A stretch of DNA of 64,000 nucleotides. Origin: Calocera cornea HHB12733. Taxonomy: Eukaryota; Basidiomycota; Dacrymycetes; Dacrymycetales; Dacrymycetaceae. The translations under genes were made by a program, and so were the position numbers. Position 1 is the stretch's first letter, and the number at the start of each line of letters is the position of its first letter. The notes below the pieces were generated by a model. It worked only from the letters and a program-made list of their open reading frames with translations. It was not told the DNA's origin and made no database searches. The stretch covers positions 129,564 to 193,563 of the forward strand of contig KV423960.1 of NCBI GenBank assembly GCA_001632435.1, written 5' to 3'. Of this stretch, positions 10,498 through 25,243 are shown in pieces.

Positions 10498-11117
10498 AGA
10501 AGACTGGAATGCGGTATGCTGCATCATCGCGCGATCGGCCCCGGCCAACGGGCGAGCACTAGGGACGACATGACACAACACGTCCATTCACTTGCACCCG
10601 CGTCTTCCGGAAGGCAAGGCGCGCGCGGGGAAGACAGGTCACGTTTCATTCTCGGGTGGTTGGCACGCATGCCAGCGCAAATAGTTTCCTAGAAGAAGTG
10701 TGGGGGTTGCCGACTATACTCCGAGTTGCGAGTGCGTCGGACCTCGCGCATGCGAGCGGAGAGAGCGAGGCCGCTGGCACGTCTGGGATAAAGACACGCC
10801 GCACGAGTCCCGAAAGAGAGTAGTATTATGTTGCGAGCCTTCTATGCTACCTGGGTAAACGTTCGTGTTGGGGAATTAACGTGCACAAGGGGAAAGGGGA
10901 CGACAAAGGGAAGGGGGGGAGGGGGAGACGGCTCCACGACTCTGTGGAGTGGAGGTGCAAGAGTGCAAGACTCGGACTGCGATGGGTTCGAACAGACAGC
11001 GGGAAGGGGGCGAAAGCAAGGGCCACGTGGTCGCTGATGCATGTAGGCGACTTCGGACGAGTAAGGACGAAAGCACCGAGCGCCGAACGAGCAAGCCCAG
11101 CAGACATGGGAAATAAA

Positions 11118-11176
11118 TGAAGGAGCAAAGGCAAAGGAAGAGGAAAAGGAAGAGGAAAAGGAAAAGGAAGAAGGAA
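11118..11176 (+). repeat. Polypurine tract
   Basis: Almost uninterrupted A/G run built from AAGG, AAAGG and GAGGA words, about 55 nt long. Long purine tracts can adopt triplex structures. It lies between the GH31 promoter and the kinase 3' end. Confidence 0.8.
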
Positions 11177-11228
11177 CGTAATGGTCATCCAAGTATCCCG
11201 AGAGACGAGAGCCGCTGGGCGCGCGGCG

Positions 11229-11270
11229 GGGCTGGGGCAGGGGCGGGGGCAGGGGCAGGGGCAGGGGCAT
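11229..11270 (+). repeat. GGGGCA hexamer repeat
   Basis: About six imperfect GGGGCA/GGGGCG units on the plus strand. The repeated G4 runs have G-quadruplex potential. Confidence 0.85.
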
Positions 11271-11426
11271 AGGGGGTCGTCAGCCTTGTCTAGTCCGGAA
11301 CCGTCGGCGGGACTGACGAGCGAAGGGGGGGTATGTCAGGGCGGATGGGGGAGGACCGCCGCCGGGAGTAGAGGCAGGAGCAGGAGTATGGAGGGTGCGT
11401 GTGTTACTCTGCGCACCCTTCAGCGT

Positions 11427-13161
<1,735 letters not shown>

Positions 13162-13489
13162 GGCTCTTCAGGGTATCTGCGCGCGGGAACGTCGGGAGGC
13201 GGGTACGTGAGGACGGTGGACGTGTGCGCGCGGCTCGGGGCGTCAAGCGCGATTTTCGTGAGTGGGGAAGGAAGTGGAGGGGTATCCGTGACGGGGTGGG
13301 GTCGTGCCTTGCAAGAGCGAGGTGACAACAAGCGAAGGCGAGGGAGGGAGGGTGCGTGCGTGCGTGCACAAAGGGCAGAAGCGGGTTTGGCAAAAATAGA
13401 TGGGCGCGATGTGGGGTGGGGAAGCTGTGGGCGGCAGGCGGCTGTTGGTGATGGGGAGGGGGAGGGGGCGGCGGATGGTGGGCGGTGGG

Positions 13490-13529
<40 letters not shown>

Positions 13530-14513
13530 GGGAGGGAGTCTGTAGCGACGGGGAGGGCGAGGGCAAGAAGGGCTCGGAGGGGGTCCGCGCGTGGCTGATT
13601 GCGGGAATTGGAATGGAATGGAGGGTGTGAGGGGTGAGTGCTACTGGAGTGGCAGGGCCGTGTGCTCAGGGTGCGAGCACGCGGAGGGACGCTGGAGCGA
13701 CTGAACTGAAGCTGAATGAAGCTGGGGTGAGGGGTGGGCGGCCGACGGCTCAGGCTCAGGGCGGAGTAACGGAATAACGGAATAGAAAGGACAATAAGGG
13801 TTCGGTTGGGCTGGTTGGTTTGGCTGGGTTGCTGCGATGATCGGACTGTATGGGAAACAAGGGGAGCAGCAAGGTACCAGCAATGCCAATGATATCCACA
13901 GCGACTAGTACTACTACAGCACTGTATTCGGAGCCCCATGAATTGCTCGCCTCCCAAGCCTGCACCTGAGCCAGTCGGGACCCCTACCCTGGCCAGCCCC
14001 GGACCCTCATGTCTCACTGCTCACCCCCCTTGCTGCCCGCGTAAAGTCACCCTCCCACACCGACGTACACACCTGTCCTCATTGGGCCACCAATCTCCAG
14101 CTGCTATCCGACACCCTTCCTCCTTCCAACATCCGACCCGCAACTTCACCCCAGCGCACACACCCGCAACACCCACCCAGCACGCAGGCGCCCTCATGAC
14201 AGCACCCTATCCGCCGGCGTCGGACGTCGGCGTGAGGCGCTAGCGGACGCAGTGCTCCTTGACGACCGTCAGGCCCTTCGGAACTTCGGAACTTCCCTTC
14301 CCTTTCTGGGGTATGCTCCCGTTCTTCCTCCCTGGAAGGAACCGATCGACCGTGCCCGGCCGTTTCTTTCTTGATGCGTATACATGTGTGCCTTCCGCCG
14401 GGTTCGCAATATCGACATCCTACCACTCTAACCAGTCACGTAATGCGCCTGTGTATCCTTATCGATATGCTGCTGCTCTGACTGCGTACACATACTGACA
14501 ATACACATGTACC
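13162..14513. other. Kinase 5' region and ALG12 3' flank
   Basis: 1.35 kb without a supported gene. The part nearest 13161 is purine-rich on the plus strand (pyrimidine-rich on the kinase strand), as in many fungal 5' leaders, and holds the CGT repeat listed separately. Frames in it translate to low-complexity His/Pro/Ser or Val runs and are not believed. Confidence 0.45.
13491..13529 (+). repeat. (CGT)13 trinucleotide repeat
   Basis: Thirteen perfect CGT units, about 330 nt upstream of the kinase ATG and outside any accepted coding exon. It is likely length-polymorphic. Confidence 0.95.
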
Positions 14514-16432
14514 TCACCAGCGGTTCTGTAATATCCACAACCTCGGCTCAAGCCTCACCAGCGTCCGCGGCAGCTCCCGCCACGTCCCCATCTCCAGCAG
14601 CTTTCCCGGCCGCGGGACCTGCACGCCAGCGAGCGCGCGGACACTCGCGACTTCCGCCCAGTTGCCCGGGAGCGCGCTCGCGGGCCGCTCGGTGATCACA
14701 TGGCTGAACGGGGCGTAGTCTACCACTACCTCGGTTTTGTTGTACTCCCAGGGGACGAGCGGGTGCGGGAGGATGCCGCTCGGCTCGCCGTACAGCTGCG
14801 TGAAGAGCGACGCGCCGGTCTGCGCGGCGAGGTTGTCGATGTGGACGTGCACTGTGTACGAGTCAGCACAGGTATGGTCTGGGACGAAGATCTGTCCCCG
14901 GCCCGGGGCGAGTCACCTTTGGAAACTGCCGGAAGTGCAGCGTGCAGCGCCAGCATGGCGTTCCCACCCGGGTAGTTCACGCTGGACAAATACGTCAGTA
15001 GTCCCGTCGCCAGGAGGTTCCCGAGCACGAGGCCGACGAGCGCCAGCCGTGCAACGACGGATAGGATGCCAGAGCGGGCGGAGCGCAGCCTACAGGCGAA
15101 GATGAGGATGTGACGTCGATATCAGGCACATAACGTATACACACATAATCTGAGCCCCGCGGGCCGCGGCGATGTTGAAGATAGGCACCGCGTACACGAT
15201 GAACCGCCATTCCTTGTGCCCCAATAAGGAGATCAAGCTGAGATAGGCGATCCAAGGCTGCAGGAGGCTAATGACTCCCGTGTCCGCCAGCCCTATTAAG
15301 GAAAGAGGGAGGGAGCCGAGGAGAAGCTTGGGCAGGTGCTCGCTAAAGTAGGCGTGCATTGGAGAAACCTGGACAGCGCATGTCAAGCATCCGTACTGGT
15401 GGAACAAGGAAATGACGAACTCCCCAGTCTTCACTCTTGCCCTCATATACGTTAAACCAGATACCCTGGAACTCGGGCCACATCGGCCACTGCTGCCAGA
15501 AGTACGAGTCGACAGTAACGGTCGCAGCTACCCTCGATCATCGTTAGTCCACATCGTTGGCAAACAACTCGACGCATTACCTAATGCAACAACGCCCGAA
15601 ATAGCTCCAGTGAGGATTATCCTGGGAGGAGACACCCCTCTCCACAGGCCTTCAATGAGCAGTCCAGGAAGAAGCAGAACCAGTTCGGCCCGGAAGATCG
15701 TTGCGGCAACAACGATCAGCGCTAGTGCAGTCTCGTAGTTTCCTGTGGGCGCTTTTCGCGCGGAGGGGTTCTCACCCTTCTCAAGCAGGAGAGTCGAGGC
15801 GATGTTGACTGGCAAATGTCAGTATACAATTGACGATGCCTCTGGACCCAGTGCGTACCAAGGGGAAAGGCGAACATGTTGGGCAGCGTCCTGCTCAACC
15901 AGAACGGGACGTGGAACTGCGAGCAGGACAAAACGGTGAACATCAGCCCTGATGTCCTGCCAAACCTCCGGCTCGTGGCTCGCCGCAGGATGCAGAGGGT
16001 GGTGACATTGACTGCGGCGAGCAGCAGCCTTGCTGGAAAGCATTGAGTTATGATATTGGGAGGGGAGTAGCTGGGCGCACCGAGGATCTGCACACCTAGT
16101 TTGCTGTGCAGCAGTCCGAGTGCATTGCCGACTATGGCAGCGGGGTATAGTGCGCCGCCTAGTAGCAAGCTCCCAATAAACGATCGTGGGACGACGCCCG
16201 GGAAGTCAAAGTGATCATACTATTGCCCTCTTTGTCAAGATCCAGACCAAGCGTCCAGGTGACGGGTGCATACATGCTTCAGCCCCTCCGGTAGCACACC
16301 GTACATGAACACGTCGTGCGTCGCATGCAGATTGAACGACTCTTCAACCTTCGTGAATGGTGCCAAGAATAAATGTATGCCTGCCACCAAGAAGAAGATG
16401 AAGTCGAATAGCGACTCCGGTGGGCCAGGCAT
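14514..16432 (-). CDS. ALG12: ALG12 alpha-1,6-mannosyltransferase
   Basis: ER membrane GT22 enzyme that adds the eighth mannose (alpha-1,6) to the dolichol-linked N-glycan precursor, using dolichol-phosphate mannose. The ATG at 16432 gives MPGPPESLFDFIFFLVAGIH, and the family signature FTKVEESFNLHATHDVFMYG follows, with its Glu-Glu pair. Next come YDHFDFPGVVPRSFIGSL, VPFWLSRTLPNMFAFPL, TIFRAELVLLLPGLLIEG and the late-loop segments WPEFQGIWFNVYEGKSEDWG and GHKEWRFIVYAVPIFN. All are characteristic of ALG12/ALG9-type transferases, with many hydrophobic spans between. The C-terminal lumenal part holds a Pro/Leu-rich region ending LEPRLWILQNRW. An upstream ATG at 16579 is rejected because its frame adds a basic, non-homologous leader. 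It shares a 146-bp divergent promoter with the RAD51D-like gene. Confidence 0.92.
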
Positions 16433-16578
16433 TAGTGCGGCCCAGGACAGAGAAAGTCGGCCACGACGAGGGTAGGGTCCAACGCGCCCATGACGTGGAG
16501 AAGGGACGTGACTGACTTCTTTCTCCCGTTGTCTCACGCGTCGAGCCTGGAGAAGACGCGTATGACTCCTTCCCCACA
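16433..16578. promoter_or_regulatory. Compact divergent promoter (ALG12 / RAD51D-like)
   Basis: Only 146 bp separate the two start codons, so core promoter elements and both 5' leaders must overlap or be very short. No TATA box is evident. Confidence 0.5.
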
Positions 16579-17987
16579 ATGCGTCTACGAGCGGTGCTCA
16601 TCTCTCTCTCGAAAGGAGACTTAGACTATTGCGATTATGCTGATATACTTGAACAATCTGGGCTTAAGACGACGGATGATCTGCTGTTCACCTCGTCCAC
16701 GTCTGAGCAGTATGCACGACTGGAACATGGGTCAATGTCATTTACCGAGTTTGCGAGTCTGAAGGAGGAGGTCACCAAGTTCATGGGTGCGCCTGGTCTG
16801 ACTGGTGATGTCGCATATATGCTGGAGAAGGAGACGGTGTCGAGTCGCTATAAGGGCTACACTGGAGTGCCAGAGCTCGATCAGCTGCTGGACGGCTTCG
16901 GTCACTACGGCGTGATCGAGATCGCCGGTGGCAGGGAGACGTGCAAGACTGTCAGATACTCGTATTGCGCTCATATATAACACGCTGAAGCCGGTTTTCT
17001 CTGTAGCTGCTCGCGTCCCACATCGTCCTCCGCTACCTGACCGCCGAGCCGAAAGGACGCGCGCTTTGGATCGACACGTCCAACTCGTTCAACGTGAACC
17101 GAGCTCTTGCCGTCACACGCCTTCTGACTGGTCCGGTACGACACCAGTTGTCATTTGCCGACCTTGTCTGATCTTTCTCAGGGTCGACATGACGCCCTGG
17201 ACCGGCTCGGATACTCGACGTGCTTCGACATGGATCCCGCATTGGGCGTACTGGACGATATGCGGCAAGCGATTGATGCAGGTCTTCTCGATGTTGCATA
17301 GCGAGAACAAGACTAACAGGACGTCTAGCTAAAGTCAGAAGGTGTGGACACGCAGACGCCCAGGTTCATCATCATAGATGCCGTCACGCCGCTGCTGTCG
17401 AAGGACATTTCCAGCGTCTCGTCCCAAGGTTCGCGCGTGTGTCTGCCAACGTTGCGTGATTGACACTTATACTCCTTAGGACACGCCATCATGACATCTT
17501 TCTTTCGCCAGCTCAACTCCTTTGCTCGATCGTACTCCCTAACAGTCTTCGTAAGTCCGTCCATCGAGGAATGACAGTATCTGAACCGATGACTCCAGGT
17601 CATTAACAACTCCGTCCTTGCCAAGCAGCCGAACGACGTCCCGCCACACAACGAGCTCTCAGCGTTTAGCGGCAGTAACCTCAAGCCAGCTCTCGGCCCA
17701 ACATTTACGTTTCAGAGCGACGCGACGATATGGCTGTCTGATGGCAAGAATATGTTTCCTGAGGACGCTCTCGTGACGAAGGCAACTCAAGACAAGGTGT
17801 ACGTCGCGGAGGTGCTGAGGTCGAGGAGTTTTGTAAGTACATCCCTCCTGACAGCGATTGGCTGCTGAAAGACCACAGCTTTCTGGGCAATGGTGTTCCT
17901 TCAAATCCGTATGCGTAACTCCTTGCCATTTCACAAACAATGCTGACCATTTGGCACCAGAATGGGCTTAATCTCGCTCCAGCTTAG
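16579..17987 (+). CDS. RAD51 paralogue, RAD51D-like, altered Walker A
   Basis: Recombination mediator of the RecA/RAD51 family, most like RAD51D. The N-terminus has a helical DNA-binding-type domain (YADILEQSGLKTTDDLLF). The ATPase core starts YKGYTGVPELDQLLDGFGHYG and leads into IEIAGGRETCKT, where GPxGSGKT is expected; the conserved Gly before Lys is Cys. The next exon continues LLASHIVLRYLTAEP. Walker B is RFIIIDAVTPLL. Later segments FFRQLNSFARSYSLTVFVIN and KPALGPTFTFQSDATIWLS match RAD51D-type cores. Eight or more exons are spliced; the last codes NGLNLAPA before the stop at 17987. All junctions examined hold the frame, so the gene is not an obvious pseudogene. XRCC2-like identity is the alternative. 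Confidence 0.8.
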
Positions 17988-18107
17988 ACGACTTACGATG
18001 TATCCCTAATGACAAGATGTAAACTAGCGGGTGTGCCAGGGTGCATAATGTCCGAGTGCCATGGCTGTCGGATGGTTGTCAAATGGTATTGTTCTGCCAT
18101 TACGCCA

Positions 18108-21100
18108 CTATTTTTGAGCTGCTTTCTTGGCTGCAGCGTCATATAGCTCTTGATAGGTACCGCTCTTCAGGCACATGTCCTTGAAGATGCCAGTTTCCTT
18201 GTTGAGCAGGTTGATGGGCGTATCGAACCTGTATTTGATTGAGTTCCCAGCACCGTTGATTATGACGAGACCACATACTCTGCGACCTTCCCAGCGTCGA
18301 GGACCAACAATCGATCATAGTCTATGATGGGTAAGCAACCAACACAAGCGTGCCGAGACGCCCGTACCGATGATGGTCCTTATACGGTGAGCGATGGTGA
18401 GGAGCAGAGAACTGCTGAATTCTGCAGGCAGGCTGTTCAATACATATACTCGCCGGAGGTCTACAAATCGTACCGTTGCGGATTGTGGCTTGGATCTTCG
18501 AGTCCTGCAGCAGCAATGTCAAAAAAGACCCTTGAACACGACTTTTGATTTCTTACTGTTTCAAAATCGACACTCGCGGTCGCCTTTCGTAGACCATCAG
18601 CGGGCACAACAAGCCGCATCGTTAGGACCGCATACCTCGTCCATGATAATCATAGCGCTCTGTCTGAGCAGTGCTCTCGCCAGGGCAATGAGTTGCCGCT
18701 GACCCTGAGAGAAGTTCGACCCTCCGGAGCTCACTTGCGTCTCGAGCGTGATGACGACACGCTCCTCCGCCACCACTGTCGCCGATGTGACGGAGGTCGG
18801 TGTCGCATCACTGGCATCATCAGCCATTGGTGATGATGGCCTTGATGGTTCGCGTGAAGATGCTTGAGAGCTTCGACGACTGTTATAGCGGCTTTCGGAG
18901 ATCAAATGAACGCGACGCAAGGCATCCCAGCAGTCATCATCAGTGTGGTCTCCAAACGGATCCAGGTTGTCTCTGATGAGGAATTTAGCTATACCTCACT
19001 AAATTGATTGTCCAGAAAGTGGACCTTATCGTCCCCGAGAAGAGCACAGCATCTGTATATTGAGTGAGCGTTTGCAGCGTAGGCCAAACACAAGAAGCCA
19101 TACCTTGTGGAATGAAAGTCTGCGTTTGTTGAGATCAGCTAGCTTTCTGCGCTGCCATACTACGCTCATGCTTACGATCCGGGATCTTAGATCCTGCAAT
19201 CCGATGGTTGTGATGGCTATGCCATCTACCACGATCTGCCCTTTTCTGGGATCGATGAAGCGAAGGAAGCTCATCGCGAGCGTACTCTTTCCACTTCCGG
19301 TCCTGCCAAGTAGCCTGACATCACATCAGCGGTGTAATCGTCTGAGGTTGGGCGTCTCATACCCAATCTTCTCTCTGGCTTTCAAGGTAAATGATATGTC
19401 ATGGAGTACCGGTTCCAGTTCGGGCGCATAAGCAATCTCTAACTTCTCAACCGACACGAAATGGTCCGAGTCCGAGTTCGATGGCCAAAATGCCGGCGCG
19501 CGATTCTCTTCGATGATGAGCGGTGGCTGATAAGAGTGATTAGCCCCAACGCCAGAGCCAGTACGAAGCTTACTTCGGACGGCAAGTCACAGTATTCGAC
19601 CACTCGCTAGGTACTGTCAGCGTCGGGATTTTCTTGTGTGTCGCATATTCTCACCTCAACCGAGTTCAAATCCATTTCTAGTTGGCTATGACGCAAGCTA
19701 TGAGCGACATACTTTCCATCAAGGGATTCACCCACGTTACGAAGCGGCCTGGAAAGAAATGAGTAGGGAGGTGTGTGAGGCTACGACTGACTCACAAGTC
19801 CAATATACAGACATGGTGAACGTCATAGACAGTGTCATTGTCAGCCCAGCCATTCCTACATCAATCCAGCCAGAGAGTGCGATGATAGTTGTTAAGAAGA
19901 CAGACCTGAATTGGGCTCAGAGATCATCATACTAAAGCGAAGCATGAACCTACAAAGCACCCAGGCTGTCGAAGCGAACGAGCAGCCAACGGTTCAACAT
20001 CCAAGTGTACCAGAAATAAGTCTGAGTCTTATCCACTTTGGCATACAGAGCATTCAGGAAACGTCCCTCTGCGGAGAAGGCTCGGACCGTAGTTATGCCG
20101 TCAAGCATGTCTGCGAACCCCGAGAAGATGGGAGACCGTGTTGTTGACTCCATCCTTCGGAGATCTCTGCTCGTATTCAAGTATCTGAAAACGGTGTTAA
20201 TGGATGGCTTCCTCGCAAGTTATGATAGGTTACCCAACGGTCAAAACATAATAGGTCAGCCCGATGACCAAGGCTGGCACTAAGAAGGCTGGCACTGTAT
20301 GAGGACGACAGAATTAGCCTTGTGGAATCTCTACAAATATGCCACTGCGAGTGAACGTACGAATGATACCAACTGTGAGCACCGCAGCGATGAATGCAGA
20401 CAGGAAGGCAATTGAAGCACGCTGCAAGCAAAATGAGTACAATGGCCACATAGAGCTCAATGCCACCTTACCAGAGACCCTGGCAGCTCAGAATCGATGG
20501 TTTGCATATCCCGTGAGAACCGATTCAAAATTCTTCCCGTAGGGGTGGTATCAAACCTGCACACCGATCAATCACGTTGGCAGGCAAAGGCACAATGATG
20601 AGCATACCATCGGATCGGGGCGCGAACGACCGTCTTCAACAGGCGGGCGAACAGTACCCTTATCCAAGTTAGCAAATAATAGAAAGCACATGGAATGCCT
20701 TACTTTCCCCTAGAAGGTGATGCATCAGCTATCCTCACTGGCGAACAGTTAGAGCGGAGCTTACCCCCGATAGCCAGCTATGGTCTGGAAAATAGAGTCC
20801 ACTACGGCAATGTTAGCGGCCCCCATTCCAATGGCCTCAAGAAGCTTGTTCAGTTTTCGTTTTCCTTGACGGAAGGAAGAGCGTACCGCGTATATGCCGA
20901 TGTAGAAGAAAGGGTGTTCTGCAGCATTTGGTAGCTGAACAATTGTCCAGGGCGCAGGCTGAAGTTGCAAGATACTGCTGTTACCAAGCACAGAGGTGCC
21001 CATGGAGTGACCGAGTTCCCACGCTTTGGAACTGAAAACGTGATGGAACGCATGGATGTCGGGACTTGGCGTATCAATGACGTTCGTGATTCTGGCCAAA

Positions 21101-24100
21101 GTTGCAGTCATGGCATGGCGGGCGGAGGGCGCAACTGTATAATGCTGGCAGACTCAGTTAGCCGTGCGTTCCGACTTGTCTCATTAGTCGCACCTGTCCC
21201 CATATTTTGATCCAATACTGCAATTATTGACGTCAGTGGCGATCCGAAAACCATGGAGTATAGCCACGTACCTTTTCGCCGATAGACAAGCATTGATATA
21301 ATATGATGAAAGCAAGATTACTGCCCCAGAGCAACAGAGACTGAGACAAACGTGAGATGAAGAATGACGGATTCCTAGGTTACTCACACAAGCGACAAGA
21401 TAACTGCTGTAGATGCGCCAATCCACGCTGCCCTCTGCTTTTGTTTCGTCCTCGACCAGACGCCTGGCTTTCTTAGGTTTCACTGCTTCAAGCGGGGTTC
21501 CGTTTGCTGCCTCAACTGCTATCACTTCGGGGTCCTTCCCCTCTTCTGCGTCAGCTTTCTTATCTTCCTCCTTGGCCGTTGCTGTTTCTTCGACCACAAT
21601 TTGGCTCAATATACCCTTCTCCCGCAGCTCCTTCGTGGTTCCATGAGTGTCAATACGGCCATCGAGCATTCGAACCAAGTAGTGAGCAGCGGGAAGAACT
21701 AACTCGACGTGGTGCGTCACGAGCACCTGAAGACAAGGGTCAATGACCCTTGAAATCGAACTATTCGAGCCACGTACCACTGTACGATGCTCCATCAACG
21801 GTCCCTGCAAGAGATGTTCGAAGACATATCTGGCGCTGTGACTGTCCAATGCAGCCAAAGGATCGTCAAGAAGAACAGTCTGTAGTCCAAGTCAGCATAC
21901 GATGACCGAAGTAGCTAAAGCAACGCACCTTCGTCCGCGCGTAAGACGCTCGTGCGAGACTTAAATATGGGAGTCAGTCCATGTTCAGGCCTTGTGAAGG
22001 TCGGACATACGCTACCCGAGCCTTTTGACCTCCAGACAAAGACACGCCGCTACACAAGGTCAACTACCACAAAACCAGGGTATTGAGAAGGCTCACCGTG
22101 CCCCGATTTCCGTTTCTAAAATTTGTCAGACAAGTACATAACGAGTCATTACATGTCACTTACGATCACCATCTTCCAACATCGCGAAATCTGGCTTCAA
22201 AGCGCAAGCCTCGATGACGGCCTCATATCGCTCCGCATCAAGCGGACTGCCGAAGAGTACATTCTCTTGAATACTTTGCTGCTCCAACCATGGTGTCTGC
22301 GCCGCGTAGCTGATGGAATTGCGCAAGCCGTGCTCGTCCACTTGACTCGGATCTTTTGGAAGAAGTAGCTTTCCACGGGTCATGGTCATCTCTGTTAAAA
22401 GTAAATCAATGCCTGTTCTACTAATTCCCGCGTGCACATACCGCCTAAGAGAGCCATAAGCACTATACCAACAGTCATAAGCACATACACCCTTCGGAAG
22501 CCACGAAGGACATACGCGCAGTCTTCCCTGAAGCGGTCGGCCCCGTGACGACGGAGAGTTGGCCGATAGGGAAGACTATATTGATGTCTGACAGCTCGAA
22601 CGGAGTGCCTGATGTGCCATTTGATCCTAACTCATCAGCGGGTGCATCCTTCTTCTTCAGATCTTCATTCTCATTCCACTTGAAGCTGGCTTCTTCTGCT
22701 CCCAAGCGAGCATCAACAGGCTGCGACGGATCACGTGTCGGCCGCTTGAGAGAAGAGACGTCGTCGGGTACGTCTGGTTCCGCCAAGAACGCATCTATAC
22801 GAGTGAATGACACACCTAAACCCATTTCAGCAACGATGAAGCGGGACAAGAAATATCTCCTCACTCGTCTCCAGCATTCGAACAATGAAGTAGGGGAGAA
22901 GATTCAGTCTGCGATGGATGTTACTCCCGGCGATCTGGTAACAGACGGCGTAACAGGGACTCACGGCATACGTAACATATCAAAAAGTGCAAGAGCAGTG
23001 AATGCGGTGGAAATAGTGAGCTCCTTTCCTTGAGCCACATACACCAAGAAGCTGAGGACAGAGACAAGTGCGGGAACATTGGCGAACAACGCCCGGAACA
23101 TTATCATGTTCGTGAAACCTAAGAAGTTCTTCAAAGAGCTCGTCACAGCGCTCGATGGGGCTTACTCTTGACGAGCCAGTTGAGTTCTTCCTGGCGTGCC
23201 TTCATGGCACGATCAATCCACTGACTCTCCCAAGCGAAGAACTACAGTTTATGTGAGCACATCCAGACTGAGCATCTGCTCCAGAACTTGCCTTGATGAA
23301 CTTGATTGCTATAAAATACCTTCAATACCGAGATTGGGCCATACCGGAAGAGCCAGCTTACCTTGGATCAATTCAGTGATAACGCTCATACGCTTATCGC
23401 GCGCAGCAGACACGCCGGTCGAGTACTGAATGGTTTATCAGTAGCAGCCTATGGACGAAAGGTCAACGGCATACCCGAATCATGAGCTTGGACATAAAAG
23501 TGTTCAATGGGGCAGAAATAACAAGTACGCCCACTCCAGCGAAAGCGGCCCAGCCCAACAGCCTGGTTGCGCCGTCAGTGAAGAACGAGGCAGAGCTCCG
23601 TGTTACTGACTGATAGAGGAAGACCAGAGCGATCGCAATCTCGAATGGAGATGTCTAGTGACATATCATATCAGTAAGACGAAGCTGGCGCAATAGACGC
23701 GCATACGTAGATGTTGTACAGAAACACGGCCCTGTGATACGATTAGCGGAAGTATATTACACGAGCGAAGCACTTGCATCATTGAGATCTTCTCGACGTC
23801 GCCGCTCATCAGCTGAACAATTTTGCCAACATCAGCTTGAGCCTTCGCAGTAGGTTCTTTGTCCTTCAGCTTCGGGTCATCCTTGTTCGCAACGCCCGAG
23901 AAGTCCTTGCGCCGCAGTGATTTCTCATATATGTCTGCCATGAGTTCTGATTTCAGTCGGGTTGAAATTCTCCGATCGTTCCACAAATGTAGAAGGTCCG
24001 CTTCAGCCTGCAATACATATCAGTCCTATCCTACACCACTCGGTAGATACACTGACCTTGAGCAGCGCGGCTCCGAAGCTCATGGCGGCAAATAAGAATG

Positions 24101-25243
24101 CGAAGCTGCGCCTTTCTGGGGTTGGGTTTGCGATCGCATCCAGGATGCGTTTCAGGAAGAATGGGCCTGCATATGCGCATATTGAGGCAACAAATGACAG
24201 GATACAATCCAGGCTGTGTTATACGTCAGGAAGTGGGCCAGCAAAGTGGGAAAGATCATACATGAGATCAAGGGAGTTGGCAGCAAACAGAGAACGCAAA
24301 GTAGTGCTCTTTCTCATAGCACGGTACTTCTCGAAGAGAGGCTGAGACTGCAGCGTGGGACTGAAACTCCAGACATCTTCCTCGTTGAGAGTTTTCTTTC
24401 TTCCCTACGGAAGGAGGTCAACAGGAGTGCCATGTTGATATCAGGATACCACTGACCTTCCAGACCAAGGGTCCAACCCAGGCAAACGTAACCCACCCGT
24501 ACAGGGAAGTGTAATCTTCGGGAGAGATGGTCTTACCCTGAGGAAGGGTTAGCATCAGACTGACTCTGCATTCGGGCAATACGTACGATCTCTTTCTTCT
24601 CGTCCTCGTCTGCGGGCAATGCTATTGGCATCGACAGCACGACTCCGATCGACAGTACGGGGATCACCAGATCCGCCACCGAAAGGGCGAAAATCCACCA
24701 TGGAGGCAATGGAGTACCATATGCAGAAAGGATGAACAATTGTGCACCGACATTGATCGCAGCGGTCGCTACAAACGTCAGGTACAGCGCGAAGAGGTCG
24801 TATGGCGCGGTGGCTTGCGGTCGAATAAGTGGGGTGATCGTCGCGTAGAGCCACGGAAGGACCTTCACGAACGCAAATGCAATGGACCAGATAGCCACAG
24901 AATCGTGTGAACGCGTACAGAACACGATGCCGTATGTTCCGACGCCAATCCAGCCCAGAGACTCAGTAAGAGCTAAGATCGCCAATACCACGGTCTTCCA
25001 AACTGGCGGGCGGGGTTCTGTTTGTCCGATGGCTTCGTTGGCAGATACGGTCTCGCCCTTCAGAATTGCTTTAGCTTCGGGCAGCGTAACGAACGAGTCA
25101 AAGGGTGCAGTGACGTATCGGGCCGCTGTTCGGATCGGCTTCGGCCAAGGAATGCTGACAAGCAGATAGAACGAGACTACCGTGGCCGGAACTACGCAAG
25201 CGAGCAAGCCTCGTAGAAACGGATCCAACAGACCAATCGCCAT
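18108..25243 (-). CDS. ABCC/MRP-type full ABC transporter
   Basis: Membrane exporter of the multidrug-resistance-associated (ABCC, Ycf1-like) group, which typically moves glutathione conjugates and other anions across the vacuolar or plasma membrane. The ATG at 25243 begins [20 protein letters not shown], and the first 230 residues form an extra N-terminal membrane domain (TMD0). [19 protein letters not shown] leads to TMD1. NBD1 has [10 protein letters not shown] (Walker A), [13 protein letters not shown] (signature) and [15 protein letters not shown]. The Asp-Asp there is normal for ABCC NBD1. A charged linker with [19 protein letters not shown] leads to TMD2. NBD2 has [32 protein letters not shown] and [13 protein letters not shown], so its catalytic Glu is present. 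The C-terminus is [20 protein letters not shown]. Some 25-30 short introns are present, more than in its neighbours. Junctions checked in both NBDs keep the frame, so it looks functional. Confidence 0.93.

Larger units (their letters stand above)
10004..11426. other. 1.4-kb promoter-side gap of the GH31 gene
   Basis: No gene found. The stretch lies upstream of the GH31 gene and downstream of the kinase stop. It holds several simple repeats (10469-10497, 11118-11176 and 11229-11270) and scattered GCGGGG-type words that resemble carbon-repressor sites. Functional meaning is not established. Confidence 0.5.

Noticed and set aside
10980..11000. GGTTCGAA word resembling a tRNA B box
   Set aside because: No A box, acceptor stem or anticodon arm could be folded around it.
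13200..14017. Long open frame on the minus strand upstream of the kinase
   Set aside because: It overlaps the kinase first exon region and translates to His/Pro/Asp low-complexity sequence from the CGT repeat; no motif and no intron logic.
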